Shown here: positions 7,949 to 17,099 of the stretch, piece by piece
Layout of the letters: each line of letters opens with the position of its first letter
Position numbering within the stretch: position 1 is the first letter of the stretch
Position numbers and translations under genes: made by a program
NCBI GenBank assembly: GCA_944376265.1
Contig: CALWCD010000006.1
Coordinates: 1 to 60,514, forward strand
Direction: 5' to 3'
Origin: an uncultured Clostridia bacterium
Lineage (GTDB): Bacteria; Bacillota; Clostridia; Oscillospirales; Acutalibacteraceae
DNA: 60,514 nt
The notes under the pieces: generated by a model
Database searches by the model: none
What the model saw: only the letters and a program-made list of their open reading frames with translations
What the model was told of the DNA's origin: nothing

Positions 7949-10723
7949 ATGATCTTTCAGCAAAATTCCCACGACCTCACCCTTCCCCTCTGGGGGCCCT
8001 ATTCCTAGAAATACGCCGGGATCTCCCATGTGGCGGACCCAAACCAGGGCGTCCGGTTCGACCTGAGCGTGTTCCCCGGCCTGTACCGCCGCAAGGTGGA
8101 AGTGCCCAACGTGATGGTGGAGGGCAACTACCACATCTGGGAGGCCAGCCCCCAGCTCACCTACTTCTCCACCCGCCACCAGATTGAGGCACAGGACCGG
8201 GTTTACTGCGACATCTCCTACGGAAAGCTGGAGGAGGACGCCTATCTCATCCGGACCCAGTGCGTCAACCACAGCGGCGACATTCAGAACCTGGTGCTCC
8301 ACTACATGGCGTCCCTCCAGTTCCCCGTGGTGAAAGACGGCTGGAGCTCCCGGGAGGCGCCTCCGGTGCGGTGGACCCTGCCGGAACACTGCCTGTACTG
8401 CCGGGCGGTGGACTACCGCCGGTTCACCCGGGACAACCCCCTGCCCACCGACTCCCTGGTCACCGACGGCAAACGCCCCAACGAGGTGCGGGGCAGCGGC
8501 TTCTCCGGCGGGTCCGCCGTGAAGCTTCAGAAGGGGGATAAGCTGGACTTTGTGCTGGACAATCCCCTCCCTGTTTCCCGCCCGGTTCTGGCGGTGCGGT
8601 ACCAGAGTGCCCAGTCCTGTGTGTTGACCGCTCAAGGGGAGCATTTCGCCGCGGAAGGCCCTCTCCCTCCCCGGGAGCAGCCGGGGTTTGCCCTTGTGCC
8701 GATCAGCCGGTGGGATCATGAGGGCGGAAGCCTTTCCTTTTCCCTGTGGGTGGAGGAGGGCTCCCTGGTGGTGGACAGCCTGATTCTCTGCCAGAAGGAG
8801 GAAGCCTCCCAGCTGGACTGCCGCCCCTCCCCAACCCCCCACGTGCCCCAGGTGTGGGAACTGGGCTCGGACACGCCCTTGGACCAGGGTGCCTCCCCCA
8901 TGCTGCCCCTGTTCCAGGATGCGGCGAAGGACCGGGACACCAGCCGGAATTTCCTCATTCTCAAATACCCCGACGCCCCGGGGTATTACGGGCTGTACTG
9001 GGATTTTCCCGACTACTGCCTGCGGTACTGGCTCACCGACGAGCTGGACTACTCTCTGCGGTACCTGGCCCACGACCACGTTCGGAAGGTGCTCACCGGC
9101 AACGGGCGGGGACATTTCTCCAACGTGTTCCTCCGGCCCATCCCCGTAAAGCCCCAGGAGAGCCTTTCGGTGTACGGGGTGGTGTGCCGGGGAGATTCCC
9201 GGGAACAGGTGGAGCAGAAGGTGGCGGAACTGGCCGCCCGGCGGGAGAGCTTTCCCCAGGCGTGGGAACGGCAGCATGCTTCCGCCCTGGAAGCCCAGGG
9301 GAATCCCCAGGGGGAGACCTACCGGTTCTCCCAGAACAGGATGATCGCCACCACCCTCACCAACGTGGTGTACCCCATTTACGTGAAGCGCAGCTACATC
9401 CGCCACAACACCCCGGGCAGATGATGGGACAGCCTGTACACCTGGGACTCGGGGTTTGTGGGGCTGGGGCTTGCCTCCTGCGACATCCAGCGGGCGGTGG
9501 ACTGCCTCAACGCCTACGTGACGGAGCCCGGCGACCAGGAGACCGCCTTCATCCACCACGGCTCCCCGGTGCCGGTGCAGTTCTACCTGTTCCAAGAGCT
9601 GTACAGCCGGACCCAGTCCCGGGAGCTGCTGGCCTACTTCTACCCCCGGCTGCTCCAATACTACCGGTTCATGGTGGGCCGGCTTGGCAGCTCCGCCACC
9701 GACCCCTGGCAGTCCGGCCTGCTGAACGTGTGGAACTACTTTTACAACTCCGGCGGCTGGGACGACTACCCGCCTCAGGTGGCGGTCCACGCTCAGAGGC
9801 TGGAGGGCACCACTGCCGGCACGGTGACCACCGCCCACATGATCCGCTGCGCCAAGATCCTTTGCTTTGCCGCCCAGGCCCTGGGCGGGCTGGAGAAGGA
9901 CATTCAGGAGCTGGAGGAGAACATGCAGCGGCTGACGGCAGCCATCCAGAACCACTGCTGGGACCAGGACTCCGGCTACTTCGGGTACCTCACCCACGAC
10001 TCTCAGGGCAGGCCCCGGGAGATCTTCCGCCACAAGAGCGGGGAGAACTTCAACAAGGGCCTGGACGGTGCCTCTCCCCTGCTGGCGGGAATCGTGACCC
10101 CGGAACAGCGCTCCAGGCTGCTGGAGCACCTGACCTCGGACAAGGAGCTGTGGACCCCCATCGGCCTGTCCACGGTGGACCAGTCCGCCGCCTACTACAA
10201 GAAGGACGGCTACTGGAACGGCGCCGTGTGGATGCCCCACCAGTGGTTCTTCTTCAAGGCCCTGCTGGACTGCGGCAGGGGAGACTTGGCCTTCCGCATT
10301 GCCAAAACCGCCTTGGACCTGTGGAAAAACGAGACGGACCAATCTTACAACTGCTTCGAGCACTTCATCATCCTGTCGGGACGGGGAGCGGGGTGGCACC
10401 ACTTCTCCGGGCTTTCCACCCCGGTGCTGCTGTGGTATCAGTCTTACTTCCAGCCGGGGACCATCACCACGGGATTCTCCGGGTGGGTCGTCTCCCAGAC
10501 CTGGACGGAGGACCGGCGAGGGTTGGAGTGCGACCTTCTCTTCACAGACGGAGAGGGTCCCAGGACCCTGGTCCTTGTCATGGCGGCAGGGAGTTCCTAC
10601 CAGGTGACCGCCAACGGCACGGCTGTGTCCCCTGTTGTGCGGGAAGGAGCCGCCCTGGAAGTGACCCTGGAAACGCTGCCGGCTTCGGGGAGCGTCCATC
10701 TCACCGTCACCCCGGAACCCTAA
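7949..10723 (+). pseudogene. MGH1/GH63-like (alpha/alpha)6 glycoside hydrolase interrupted by two in-frame stop codons
   Basis: One reading frame of 925 codons runs from ATG 7949 (ACGGAGGG upstream) to TAA 10723. It is interrupted only by TAG at 8006-8008 (codon 20) and TGA at 9422-9424 (codon 492). Coding character continues across both stops: LWGPYS*KYAGISHV and HNTPGR*WDSLYTWDSGF. The TGA sits where a Trp is likely (a single TGG to TGA change). The N-terminal half is a beta-rich domain; the C-terminal half is a six-hairpin barrel with WDSLYTWDSGF, NVWNYFYNSGGWDDYP and YWNGAVWMPHQW, as in GH63/MGH1-like enzymes. No frameshift is present in 2.8 kb. As read it yields a 19-residue peptide and at most two fragments, so it is a recent pseudogene unless the stops are sequencing errors or are read through. 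Substrate unknown. Confidence 0.8.
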
Positions 10724-10735
10724 CAGACCCCAAGC

Positions 10736-10768
10736 AAAAACAGCTTCCCAAAACGGGAAGCTGTTTTT
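10736..10768. terminator. bidirectional terminator between the MGH1-like gene and uidA
   Basis: AAAAACAGCTTCCC / GGGAAGCTGTTTTT, loop AAAAC, T-rich on both strands. It sits between two converging genes. Confidence 0.88.
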
Positions 10769-10787
10769 CTGTCAGCCAAAGGAGATG

Positions 10788-12590
10788 CTATTTCTTGTAG
10801 TCGAAATCGGGGATCTTCTGCCACCGGTCCCGGAAATAGTGGGCGGCCAGCTTGGGCTTGCGGTCCCGGGTAAACAGGCCTTTCTTGTTGCCCTGGATGC
10901 GAAACATGCTCTGGCTGGTGGCAAAATCGGCAAAGTTCCAGGCCTGCTCCCCAATGACAAACTCGTACTCGTCAAACACGGAGTTGTTCATCTTGTAGAA
11001 TTCCAGCTGGTACTCCTCGGTGTACATCACCGGGGTGGTGTCGTGGAAGCCCATCACAGTGTCGGCGCCGTACTCGGTGAAGATCACCGGCTTGCCGAAC
11101 TTGCGCCACTGGTCCAGCTCTTCCCGCAATGCCTGCTGAGAAACCTCCAGATCCGGGCCGCCAAAATACCAGCCGTAATACCGGTTCAGGCAGATCACGT
11201 CGCTGAGCTGGGAGGAGCAGTCCGTGTCCGGGGTGGTATTGATGGAGACGCTCACCAGGGTGCAGGGCCGCTTCTGGGGGTCCAGCTGACGGGCCAGCTC
11301 ATACAGGGGGGCGAAGTACTCGTAGGCCCCGGGGGCCGCGGAATCCGGCTCGTTGGCAATGCTCCACATCACCACGCAGGCGTGGTTTTTGTCCCGGGCA
11401 ATCAGGTCCCGGATCACCTGTTTGTGGTGCTCCTGGGTCTGAACGCCGTGTTCCTTATCGAAGGTCTCCACCTTTTGGCCGTTGAAATTGGCCCCGCCTC
11501 CAAACTGGAAGTTGAGCCCCACGGCGGTGGTCTCGTCGATGACCACAAACCCCTCCTGGTCGCACAGGCGCATCATTTCCTCGCTGTAAGGGTAGTGGCT
11601 GGTGCGGAAGCTGTTGGCCCCCTGCCACTTCATCAGGGACATGTCCTTGGTGTTCATGGGCAGGTTCATGCCCCGGCCGGCGGGGAAGGTGTCCTCGTGA
11701 CGGCCGTAGCCTTTAAAGTAAAAGGGCCTGCCGTTGATGAGGAACTTGGTCCCCTCCACCTTTACGGTGCGCACCCCGTAGGGCAGGGTGTACACGTCCT
11801 GGCCGAAGGTGACCCGGATATCGTACAAATAGGCGTTCAAGGGCTGCCACAGGCGGACGTTCTCAATCTCCAGGTCCCCTTGGGTTCCCTGGGACTGGGC
11901 CACTTGGTTCCCTTCCCGGTCCAGCACCTGCACCAGGCAGTCTCCCTCCCCCACCGTCTCCACGGTGTAGGCAAGCCTGGCCTTTTGACCCTGGACTTCC
12001 GGGGTCACCCAGATATCGGCAATGTAGTCCTTGGGAGTGGTGTACAGCGTTACCGGCCGGGTGATGCCGCAGTAGTTGAAAAAGTCGAAGTTGGGCCGGT
12101 TCTGGGGCTTTTTCGGGGCGGGACCTCTCCCGCCTCCCAGCATGTCCGACTGGCCGCCCACCGGCAGGGTGGTGTAGTCGATCACATTGTCCACGGCGAT
12201 GGTGAGCAGGTTGTCCTCTCCGTCCCGCAGCAGTTCCGTAAACTCCACCTCAAAGGGCAGGAACCCGCCCCGGTGTTCGCAGACCATTTCCCCGTTCAGG
12301 TAGATCTTGGCGTGGTGGGTCACCGCGGCGCACCGCAGCACCACCCGCTGGTCCCTCACAAAAGCAGGCACCGAGATCTTCCGCTGGTAAAACACCCAGC
12401 CGTAATGGTCCCGGAAATCCACGCCCTCCTTCAGGTCGTTGTAGGAGGCCGGCACCGGCATGGTCATGGGCTCTTTCAAGGGAGCGGCGTACCACTGTTC
12501 CTCAAAGCCCCGGCCATTGTCCAGCTGAAAGTCCCAAACGCCTCCCAGGTCGCTCAGCAGCCGGGAGGGGGTCAAAATAGGATATAACAT
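10788..12590 (-). CDS. uidA: GH2 beta-glucuronidase
   Basis: A 600-residue enzyme, matching the ~603 residues of Escherichia coli GUS, releasing D-glucuronate from beta-glucuronides. It has an N-terminal jelly-roll, an Ig-like domain and a TIM barrel. Acid/base Glu414 lies in WSIANEP and nucleophile Glu506 in FTEYGAD. The carboxylate-recognising N-x-K motif is intact in GNKKGLFTRDRKPK, which separates true glucuronidases from beta-galactosidases. The insertion before the QTQEHH segment is about the length of the E. coli loop, suggesting a loop-1-type gut GUS. No signal peptide. The start at 12590 is chosen because AGGAAGG lies just upstream and the protein begins MLYPILTP as in homologues. 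Its own promoter lies upstream. UxaC at 40.7 kb could use the product. Confidence 0.93.
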   Translation of the reverse strand: MLYPILTPSRLLSDLGGVWDFQLDNGRGFEEQWYAAPLKEPMTMPVPASYNDLKEGVDFRDHYGWVFYQRKISVPAFVRDQRVVLRCAAVTHHAKIYLNGEMVCEHRGGFLPFEVEFTELLRDGEDNLLTIAVDNVIDYTTLPVGGQSDMLGGGRGPAPKKPQNRPNFDFFNYCGITRPVTLYTTPKDYIADIWVTPEVQGQKARLAYTVETVGEGDCLVQVLDREGNQVAQSQGTQGDLEIENVRLWQPLNAYLYDIRVTFGQDVYTLPYGVRTVKVEGTKFLINGRPFYFKGYGRHEDTFPAGRGMNLPMNTKDMSLMKWQGANSFRTSHYPYSEEMMRLCDQEGFVVIDETTAVGLNFQFGGGANFNGQKVETFDKEHGVQTQEHHKQVIRDLIARDKNHACVVMWSIANEPDSAAPGAYEYFAPLYELARQLDPQKRPCTLVSVSINTTPDTDCSSQLSDVICLNRYYGWYFGGPDLEVSQQALREELDQWRKFGKPVIFTEYGADTVMGFHDTTPVMYTEEYQLEFYKMNNSVFDEYEFVIGEQAWNFADFATSQSMFRIQGNKKGLFTRDRKPKLAAHYFRDRWQKIPDFDYKK

Positions 12591-12674
12591 AGAGCTGCCT
12601 TCCTTTCCCATGGCGATTCCGCCAGCAGTATGGTGAGAGGAGCCGGAAGCGGACGCCTCTTCTCCCCTATCCAT

Positions 12675-12702
12675 ATTTTACATGATCTCTCAGGAAAGGC
12701 AA
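12675..12702 (-). promoter_or_regulatory. promoter of uidA
   Basis: Minus strand TTGCCT, 16-bp spacer, TAAAAT, preceded by an A/T tract. The -35 is embedded in CGGTTGCCTTTCC (12693-12705), identical to the element at the GH127 promoter. Confidence 0.75.
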
Positions 12703-12733
12703 CCGTTTTTTGTGAGGTACTTTCAGAACATTC

Positions 12734-13159
12734 TCACGCTTCCCCCAGGTTTCCGGTCACCCGCTCCAGCAGGGAAAGAAGCTGTTCCCGCTCTTCCCGG
12801 GAAAAGCCCCGGAAGCTTTCCTCCTCCAGGCGGTGGATGACCTCCATGGCCTGCTGCCCCGCTTCCCTGCCCCGCGGGGTCAGGTACACCTGAAAGGCAC
12901 GCTTGCCCCCCGGCAGCCGCACCTGCTCCTTGCGGATGAGCCTCCGCTCCCCCATGCGCCGCAGAAGGACCGTCATGGTGGCGGGTTCCACCCCGCACCG
13001 GCAGGCCAGCTCCTTTTGGGAAAGACCCTCCTCCCCCAGAAGGTGAGCCAGCACCTTTGGCTGGCCCTCAGTGAGGCCCAGCCGGGCAAACTCCCCAAAG
13101 CTCCGTTTCCGGTGAGCCGCGGAAGCGGCGATCAGCGCCACATGCAGCGGAATGTTCAC
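12734..13159 (-). CDS. MarR-family transcriptional regulator
   Basis: A 141-residue winged-helix regulator. The helix-turn-helix covers LSQKELACRCGVEPATMTVLLRRM, followed by a wing with a basic GGKRAF segment and a C-terminal dimerisation helix. The start is a GTG at 13159 preceded by AAAGGGGGGAGAG; no better ATG exists. It lies 37 bases downstream of the GH51 gene and is probably co-transcribed with it, and upstream of uidA. A TTAG-N4-CTAA inverted repeat in the GH51 leader (14846-14867) has the form of a MarR box and may be its operator. Ligand unknown. Confidence 0.88.
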   Translation of the reverse strand: MNIPLHVALIAASAAHRKRSFGEFARLGLTEGQPKVLAHLLGEEGLSQKELACRCGVEPATMTVLLRRMGERRLIRKEQVRLPGGKRAFQVYLTPRGREAGQQAMEVIHRLEEESFRGFSREEREQLLSLLERVTGNLGEA

Positions 13160-13196
13160 CGGCTCTCCCCCCTTTCGCAGGCCGTTTCCGAGAGGC

Positions 13197-14801
13197 TCAC
13201 TCCTTTACAAACCGGAACACGTTCCAGGAAAGGCGCTTCAAGGTGGCGGTGACCACCCCGTTTTCCTCCTTGGCGGCAGAGCTCACGGTGGGCCGGATGG
13301 CGTCTGGGTCCTCACAGGTATTCCGCGCCTCCATGTCGTCGCTGTACAGCTGGATCTGCTCCACAAACCGATAGCCTTCAAAGGCGGAGACGTCCAGTTC
13401 CACGTCCGTGTCCCCTTCCCAGTCCCGGTTGATGGCAAAGAAGTTCAGGGTGCCGTTTTTCTCGTCGTAGGCAGCGGCGGCGTCCACAAAGGGCAGGCCC
13501 TCCTTGGAGGGGTACTGGGACGTGTCGTTCACAGCATAGGCGGGCAGGTCGAAGGTTTCGCAGTCCAGGCCCACCTGGAGGGAAACGCCCCTGCCGTATT
13601 CCATCAGCTGGCGGAAGGGATAGTAGGCGGCGGTTTTCCACACGTGGTCACGGTCCGTAGCGCACAGAGTGGCAAGGCCGCCGGTCATGCAGCCGATTTT
13701 CACCCGGTCCGCATGGCGCAGGAATGCCAGCAGGGTGCTGGTGTTTCCCAGAGCCCCCACCATGTCCCCGCCGGGGAACCGGCGCTGCTCCATGTTGTCG
13801 GGGTCGTGGCGGACATAGGTGTCCTCCGGGCTGAACTTGTAGTGAGAGGCGTACAGGTTGTAGGGGCCCCAGCCCGGGTGGCGGATTCCCTCCAAAGGCC
13901 GGGACATGGCGCCGTACTCGTCGAAAGAGAGCATCATCTTCCGGGGGGAGCGCATTTTTGCCTGGACAAAGTCGCACAGGGCCGCCTCGGTCTCGATGTA
14001 GTCCTCAATGTAGGCGGAGCCTCCCAGCAGCTGGGCGTAGTTCCCCGGGGCGGCGGTGTGGTAGTGGTGCATGGACACATAGTCCACCGCGTTGTAGCAC
14101 TCCTGAAGCACCTCCAGGTCCCACTGGGGATAGTGGGCCAGGAAGGGAGAGGAGGAGGCGCACACCGCTGTCTCAATGGAGCCGTCCACCCACTTCATGG
14201 CCTTGGACACCTCGTTGGACAGCACGCCGTAGCCCTTGGGGTCCTTTTCCCAGGAGCCGATCTGCCAGGGGCCGTCCATCTCGTTGCCCAGGTACCAGGT
14301 CTTCACCCCGTAGGGTGTCTCATGGCCATACTGCTTCCGCAGGTCCGACCAGTAGGTGCCTCCCTCGTGGTTGGTGTACTCGGCAATGTGGATGGCATCC
14401 AGAATGGTGCCGGTGCCCAGGTTGATGGTGTACATGGGCTCCGTCCCCGCCAGTTCCGCCCACTGGAGGTACTCGTCGTGGCCCACGTCGTTGGGGATAT
14501 ACTGGTGCCAGGCCAGGTCCAGGTGGGCCTTTCGCTGGTCCATGGGGCCGATGGAGTCCTTCCACTCCCAGCCGGAGACAAAGTTGCCTCCCGGCAGCCG
14601 CAGGGCAGGCAGGCCGGACTCCTTCACGGCCTGCAGGAAGTCACGGCGGAACCCGTGCTCGTCGGCGGTGGGATGCTTGGGGTTGTACATGCTGCCGTTG
14701 ACAATGGTGCCGATGGGCTCCATAAAGGCGCCGTACAGCCGGGGAGAGATTTCCCCGATGGTGAACTTGGGGTGCAGGGTCACTTTTGCTTTCTTTGCCA
14801 T
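13197..14801 (-). CDS. abfA: GH51 alpha-L-arabinofuranosidase
   Basis: A 534-residue cytoplasmic exo-enzyme that removes alpha-L-arabinofuranosyl side chains from arabinoxylan or arabinan oligomers. The TIM barrel shows LRLPGGNFVSGWEWKD, the acid/base Glu174 in LGNEMDGPW and the nucleophile Glu295 in SFDEYGAM. A C-terminal beta-sandwich follows (NFFAINRDW region). The length is normal for intracellular GH51. The start has GGGAGGAAAGACCT upstream. It is the first gene of a GH51-marR unit, driven by a near-perfect promoter that faces the ABC transporter promoter across 236 bases. Confidence 0.93.
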   Translation of the reverse strand: MAKKAKVTLHPKFTIGEISPRLYGAFMEPIGTIVNGSMYNPKHPTADEHGFRRDFLQAVKESGLPALRLPGGNFVSGWEWKDSIGPMDQRKAHLDLAWHQYIPNDVGHDEYLQWAELAGTEPMYTINLGTGTILDAIHIAEYTNHEGGTYWSDLRKQYGHETPYGVKTWYLGNEMDGPWQIGSWEKDPKGYGVLSNEVSKAMKWVDGSIETAVCASSSPFLAHYPQWDLEVLQECYNAVDYVSMHHYHTAAPGNYAQLLGGSAYIEDYIETEAALCDFVQAKMRSPRKMMLSFDEYGAMSRPLEGIRHPGWGPYNLYASHYKFSPEDTYVRHDPDNMEQRRFPGGDMVGALGNTSTLLAFLRHADRVKIGCMTGGLATLCATDRDHVWKTAAYYPFRQLMEYGRGVSLQVGLDCETFDLPAYAVNDTSQYPSKEGLPFVDAAAAYDEKNGTLNFFAINRDWEGDTDVELDVSAFEGYRFVEQIQLYSDDMEARNTCEDPDAIRPTVSSAAKEENGVVTATLKRLSWNVFRFVKE

Positions 14802-14845
14802 AGGTCTTTCCTCCCAAAAGAATGGTGGTTCCTGTGTTTGCCACA

Positions 14846-14867
14846 GCAGATTAGCTTTCTAATCCGC
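14846..14867 (-). promoter_or_regulatory. MarR-type inverted repeat in the GH51 leader
   Basis: GCAGATTAG-CTTT-CTAATCCGC contains perfect 6-bp arms GATTAG/CTAATC around a 4-bp centre, about 14 bp downstream of the -10. It is a candidate operator for the MarR protein encoded in the same transcript. Confidence 0.5.
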
Positions 14868-14880
14868 TTTGTCCAACTCG

Positions 14881-14908
14881 ATTATAACTAAAAACGTTTC
14901 GTTGTCAA
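14881..14908 (-). promoter_or_regulatory. promoter of GH51-marR
   Basis: Minus strand TTGACA, 16-bp spacer, TATAAT. The spacer holds AAACGTTT (14892-14899), a CG-centred palindrome of the kind bound by LacI/CcpA-family repressors. Confidence 0.88.
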
Positions 14909-14969
14909 GGGATTTTCCGTAGAAAGAGCCGGGCCCCTTTCCTCTTCCCTGCCGGGGCCGGTGTTTCCC

Positions 14970-14998
14970 TTGAGATACGGAAAAAAATCTGCTATAAT
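14970..14998 (+). promoter_or_regulatory. promoter of the CUT1 ABC transporter operon
   Basis: TTGAGA, 17-bp spacer, TATAAT, 40 bases before the ATPase start. Confidence 0.88.
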
Positions 14999-15006
14999 CT
15001 TCAGGT

Positions 15007-15020
15007 AAAAACGCTTTCGC
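15007..15020 (+). promoter_or_regulatory. cre-like or LacI-type operator at the ABC operon start
   Basis: AAAAACGCTTTCGC reads on the other strand as GCGAAAGCGTTTTT, close to the CcpA cre consensus (TGNAANCGNWNNCA-like). It lies at about the transcription start, so binding would block transcription. A LacI-type sugar regulator could bind it equally well. Confidence 0.5.
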
Positions 15021-15037
15021 AGGGAGATGGAATTTCA

Positions 15038-16156
15038 ATGAATATCACGCTGGAAAATCTCACCAAGCGGTTTCCCGCCCGGGGCCGAAAAGCCCAGGGG
15101 GAAACCACCGCTGTGCGGGACCTGTCCTTCCAGGTGCCCGACGGCATGCTGGTGGGGCTGCTGGGGCCTTCCGGCTGCGGAAAGTCCACCACGCTGAACA
15201 TGATCTGCGGGCTGGAAACGCCCACCTCCGGAAAGATCTTTTTCGGGGAAGAGGACGTAACCAGCCTTGCTCCGGAGCTGCGGGGCGTGGGCATGGTGTT
15301 TCAAAACTACGCCCTCTACCCCCACTTGACGGTGATGCAGAACATTTTGTTCCCGCTGGAAAACCTGAAGGGGAAAGACCGGCCCACCCGTCAGGAGATG
15401 CGCCGCCGGGCATTGGAGACCGCACGGCTGGTGCAGATAGAGGAGCTGCTGGAGCGCAGGCCCCGGGAGCTTTCCGGCGGCCAGCAGCAGCGGGTGGCCA
15501 TTGCCCGGGCCCTGGTGAAGATGCCCCGTGTCCTGCTGCTGGACGAGCCTCTCTCCAACCTGGACGCCCGGCTGCGGCTCCAAACGAGAGAGGAGATCTG
15601 CAAGATTCAGAAAAAGACCGGCATCACCACCCTGTTTGTCACCCACGACCAGGAGGAGGCCATGAGCATCTCCGACTGGATTGTGGTGATGAAAGAAGGG
15701 GTGCTGATGCAGCAGGGCGCCCCCCAGCAGGTGTACGACGATCCCCAGAACCTGTTCGTCGCCAAGTTCCTGGGCACCCCTCCCATCAACGTGTTCGAGG
15801 GCCTTGTGAAAAACGGAAGGCTGCTTCTGGACGGACAGGAGGCGCTCTCTGTCCCCGGCGCTCCCGACGGCGACGTGTGGGTGGGCATTCGGCCCGAGGG
15901 CTTCCTGCCCCATCCCCAGGGGACTGTGTCCTGCGCCCTGGACCGGGTGGAGGTGCTGGGCCGGGACACCAGCATTGTGTGCGCCCATCCCGCCTGCCAG
16001 TCGGGAACGGTGCGGGCCATCATCCAGTCGGAAAACCAGGTGGACCCCGCCGGAAAGACGGTGCGGTTTGCCCTGCGCCCGGAAAAGGTGTTCCTGTTCC
16101 ACCGGGAAACCGAGGAACGCATCCGCTTTGACTGTACATCCCAGGCCGGTCTGTAA
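15038..16156 (+). CDS. CUT1-type ABC transporter ATP-binding protein (MalK/UgpC/MsmX-like)
   Basis: A 372-residue ATPase that energises sugar import. Walker [11 protein letters not shown]-loop [10 protein letters not shown], signature [15 protein letters not shown], Walker [13 protein letters not shown] and H-loop VTHDQEEAM are all present, followed by a C-terminal TOBE domain of ~130 residues as in MalK/UgpC. It is the first gene of an operon with two permeases and a binding protein. Many gut Firmicutes CUT1 loci lack their own ATPase and rely on a shared MsmX, so a dedicated one is notable. Substrate inferred from context only. Confidence 0.92.
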   Translation: MNITLENLTKRFPARGRKAQGETTAVRDLSFQVPDGMLVGLLGPSGCGKSTTLNMICGLETPTSGKIFFGEEDVTSLAPELRGVGMVFQNYALYPHLTVMQNILFPLENLKGKDRPTRQEMRRRALETARLVQIEELLERRPRELSGGQQQRVAIARALVKMPRVLLLDEPLSNLDARLRLQTREEICKIQKKTGITTLFVTHDQEEAMSISDWIVVMKEGVLMQQGAPQQVYDDPQNLFVAKFLGTPPINVFEGLVKNGRLLLDGQEALSVPGAPDGDVWVGIRPEGFLPHPQGTVSCALDRVEVLGRDTSIVCAHPACQSGTVRAIIQSENQVDPAGKTVRFALRPEKVFLFHRETEERIRFDCTSQAGL

Positions 16157-16195
16157 CAGGCTGGGGCCTTTCCATTTTGAAAAGAGGGAATCTCT

Positions 16196-17086
16196 ATGGA
16201 CCGCAATTCCAAAAAGGCCTGGCTGTACCTGCTGCCGTCGCTGGTGCTGCTGGGCGCGTTCTTGATCTATCCGCTCATCGACGTGCTGATCTACTCGGTG
16301 GAGGAGTGCTACAACTTCGCCTCCCAGACCTACCAAGGGGTGGGGCTGTACAACTACTCCTACGTGCTTCACGACCCCTACTTCCTGCAAGCGGTGGAAA
16401 ACACCTTCGTGCTGGTGGTCATCACTGTGCCCTGTTCCACTGTGCTGGCCCTGCTGATCTCCACGGCCCTCAGCTCCATCCGGCCTCTGCGGCAGCTGTT
16501 CCAGACCATCTACTTCCTGCCCTACGTCACCAACACCCTGGCGGTGGGCCTGGTGTTCATGGTGCTGTTCCAGCGCACCGAGTACACCGACGGCCTGGTG
16601 AACCTGATGCTGGGCTGGTTCGAGGCGGGCCCCATCGACTTTATCAACGGCCCCCACTGGGCCAAGATGTTTGTGCTGTGCTTTTACACCATCTGGGTGG
16701 TGCTGCCCTTTAAGATCCTGGTGCTCACCAGCGCCCTGGCCTCGGTGAGCGAGGAGTACTACAAGGCAGCCCGGGTGGACGGCACTTCCCGGACCCGCAT
16801 CTTCTTCCGCATCACCCTGCCCATGATCTCCCCCATGATCGTCTACCTGGTGATCACCGGCTTCATCGGGGCCTTCAAGGCATACAGCGACGCGGTGGCT
16901 CTGTTCGGCACGGACTTGAACGCCGCGGGGATGAACACCATTGTGGGGTATGTGTACGACATGCTCTACGGGGACAGCGGCGGCTATCCCTCCTACGCCT
17001 CGGCGGCGGCCATTATCCTGTTCGTTATCGTGCTGACCATCACCTGCGTGAACCTGCTTGTCACCCGCAAGCGGATCTCTGACTGA
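16196..17086 (+). CDS. CUT1 ABC transporter permease 1 (MalF/UgpA-like)
   Basis: A 296-residue inner membrane protein with six predicted helices and the EAA cytoplasmic loop EEYYKAARVDGTSRTRIFFRITLP that contacts the ATPase. A ribosome binding site (AAAGAGGGAAT) precedes the ATG at 16196, 39 bases after the ATPase stop. It pairs with the permease immediately downstream. Confidence 0.92.
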   Translation: MDRNSKKAWLYLLPSLVLLGAFLIYPLIDVLIYSVEECYNFASQTYQGVGLYNYSYVLHDPYFLQAVENTFVLVVITVPCSTVLALLISTALSSIRPLRQLFQTIYFLPYVTNTLAVGLVFMVLFQRTEYTDGLVNLMLGWFEAGPIDFINGPHWAKMFVLCFYTIWVVLPFKILVLTSALASVSEEYYKAARVDGTSRTRIFFRITLPMISPMIVYLVITGFIGAFKAYSDAVALFGTDLNAAGMNTIVGYVYDMLYGDSGGYPSYASAAAIILFVIVLTITCVNLLVTRKRISD

Positions 17087-17099
17087 GGAGGCGATTGTT

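Noticed and set aside
7949-10723. Reassigned genetic code (TAG/TGA as sense)
   Set aside because: Other genes in the window end normally at TGA and TAA, and no other conserved gene contains internal TAG or TGA, so a gene-specific lesion is more likely.
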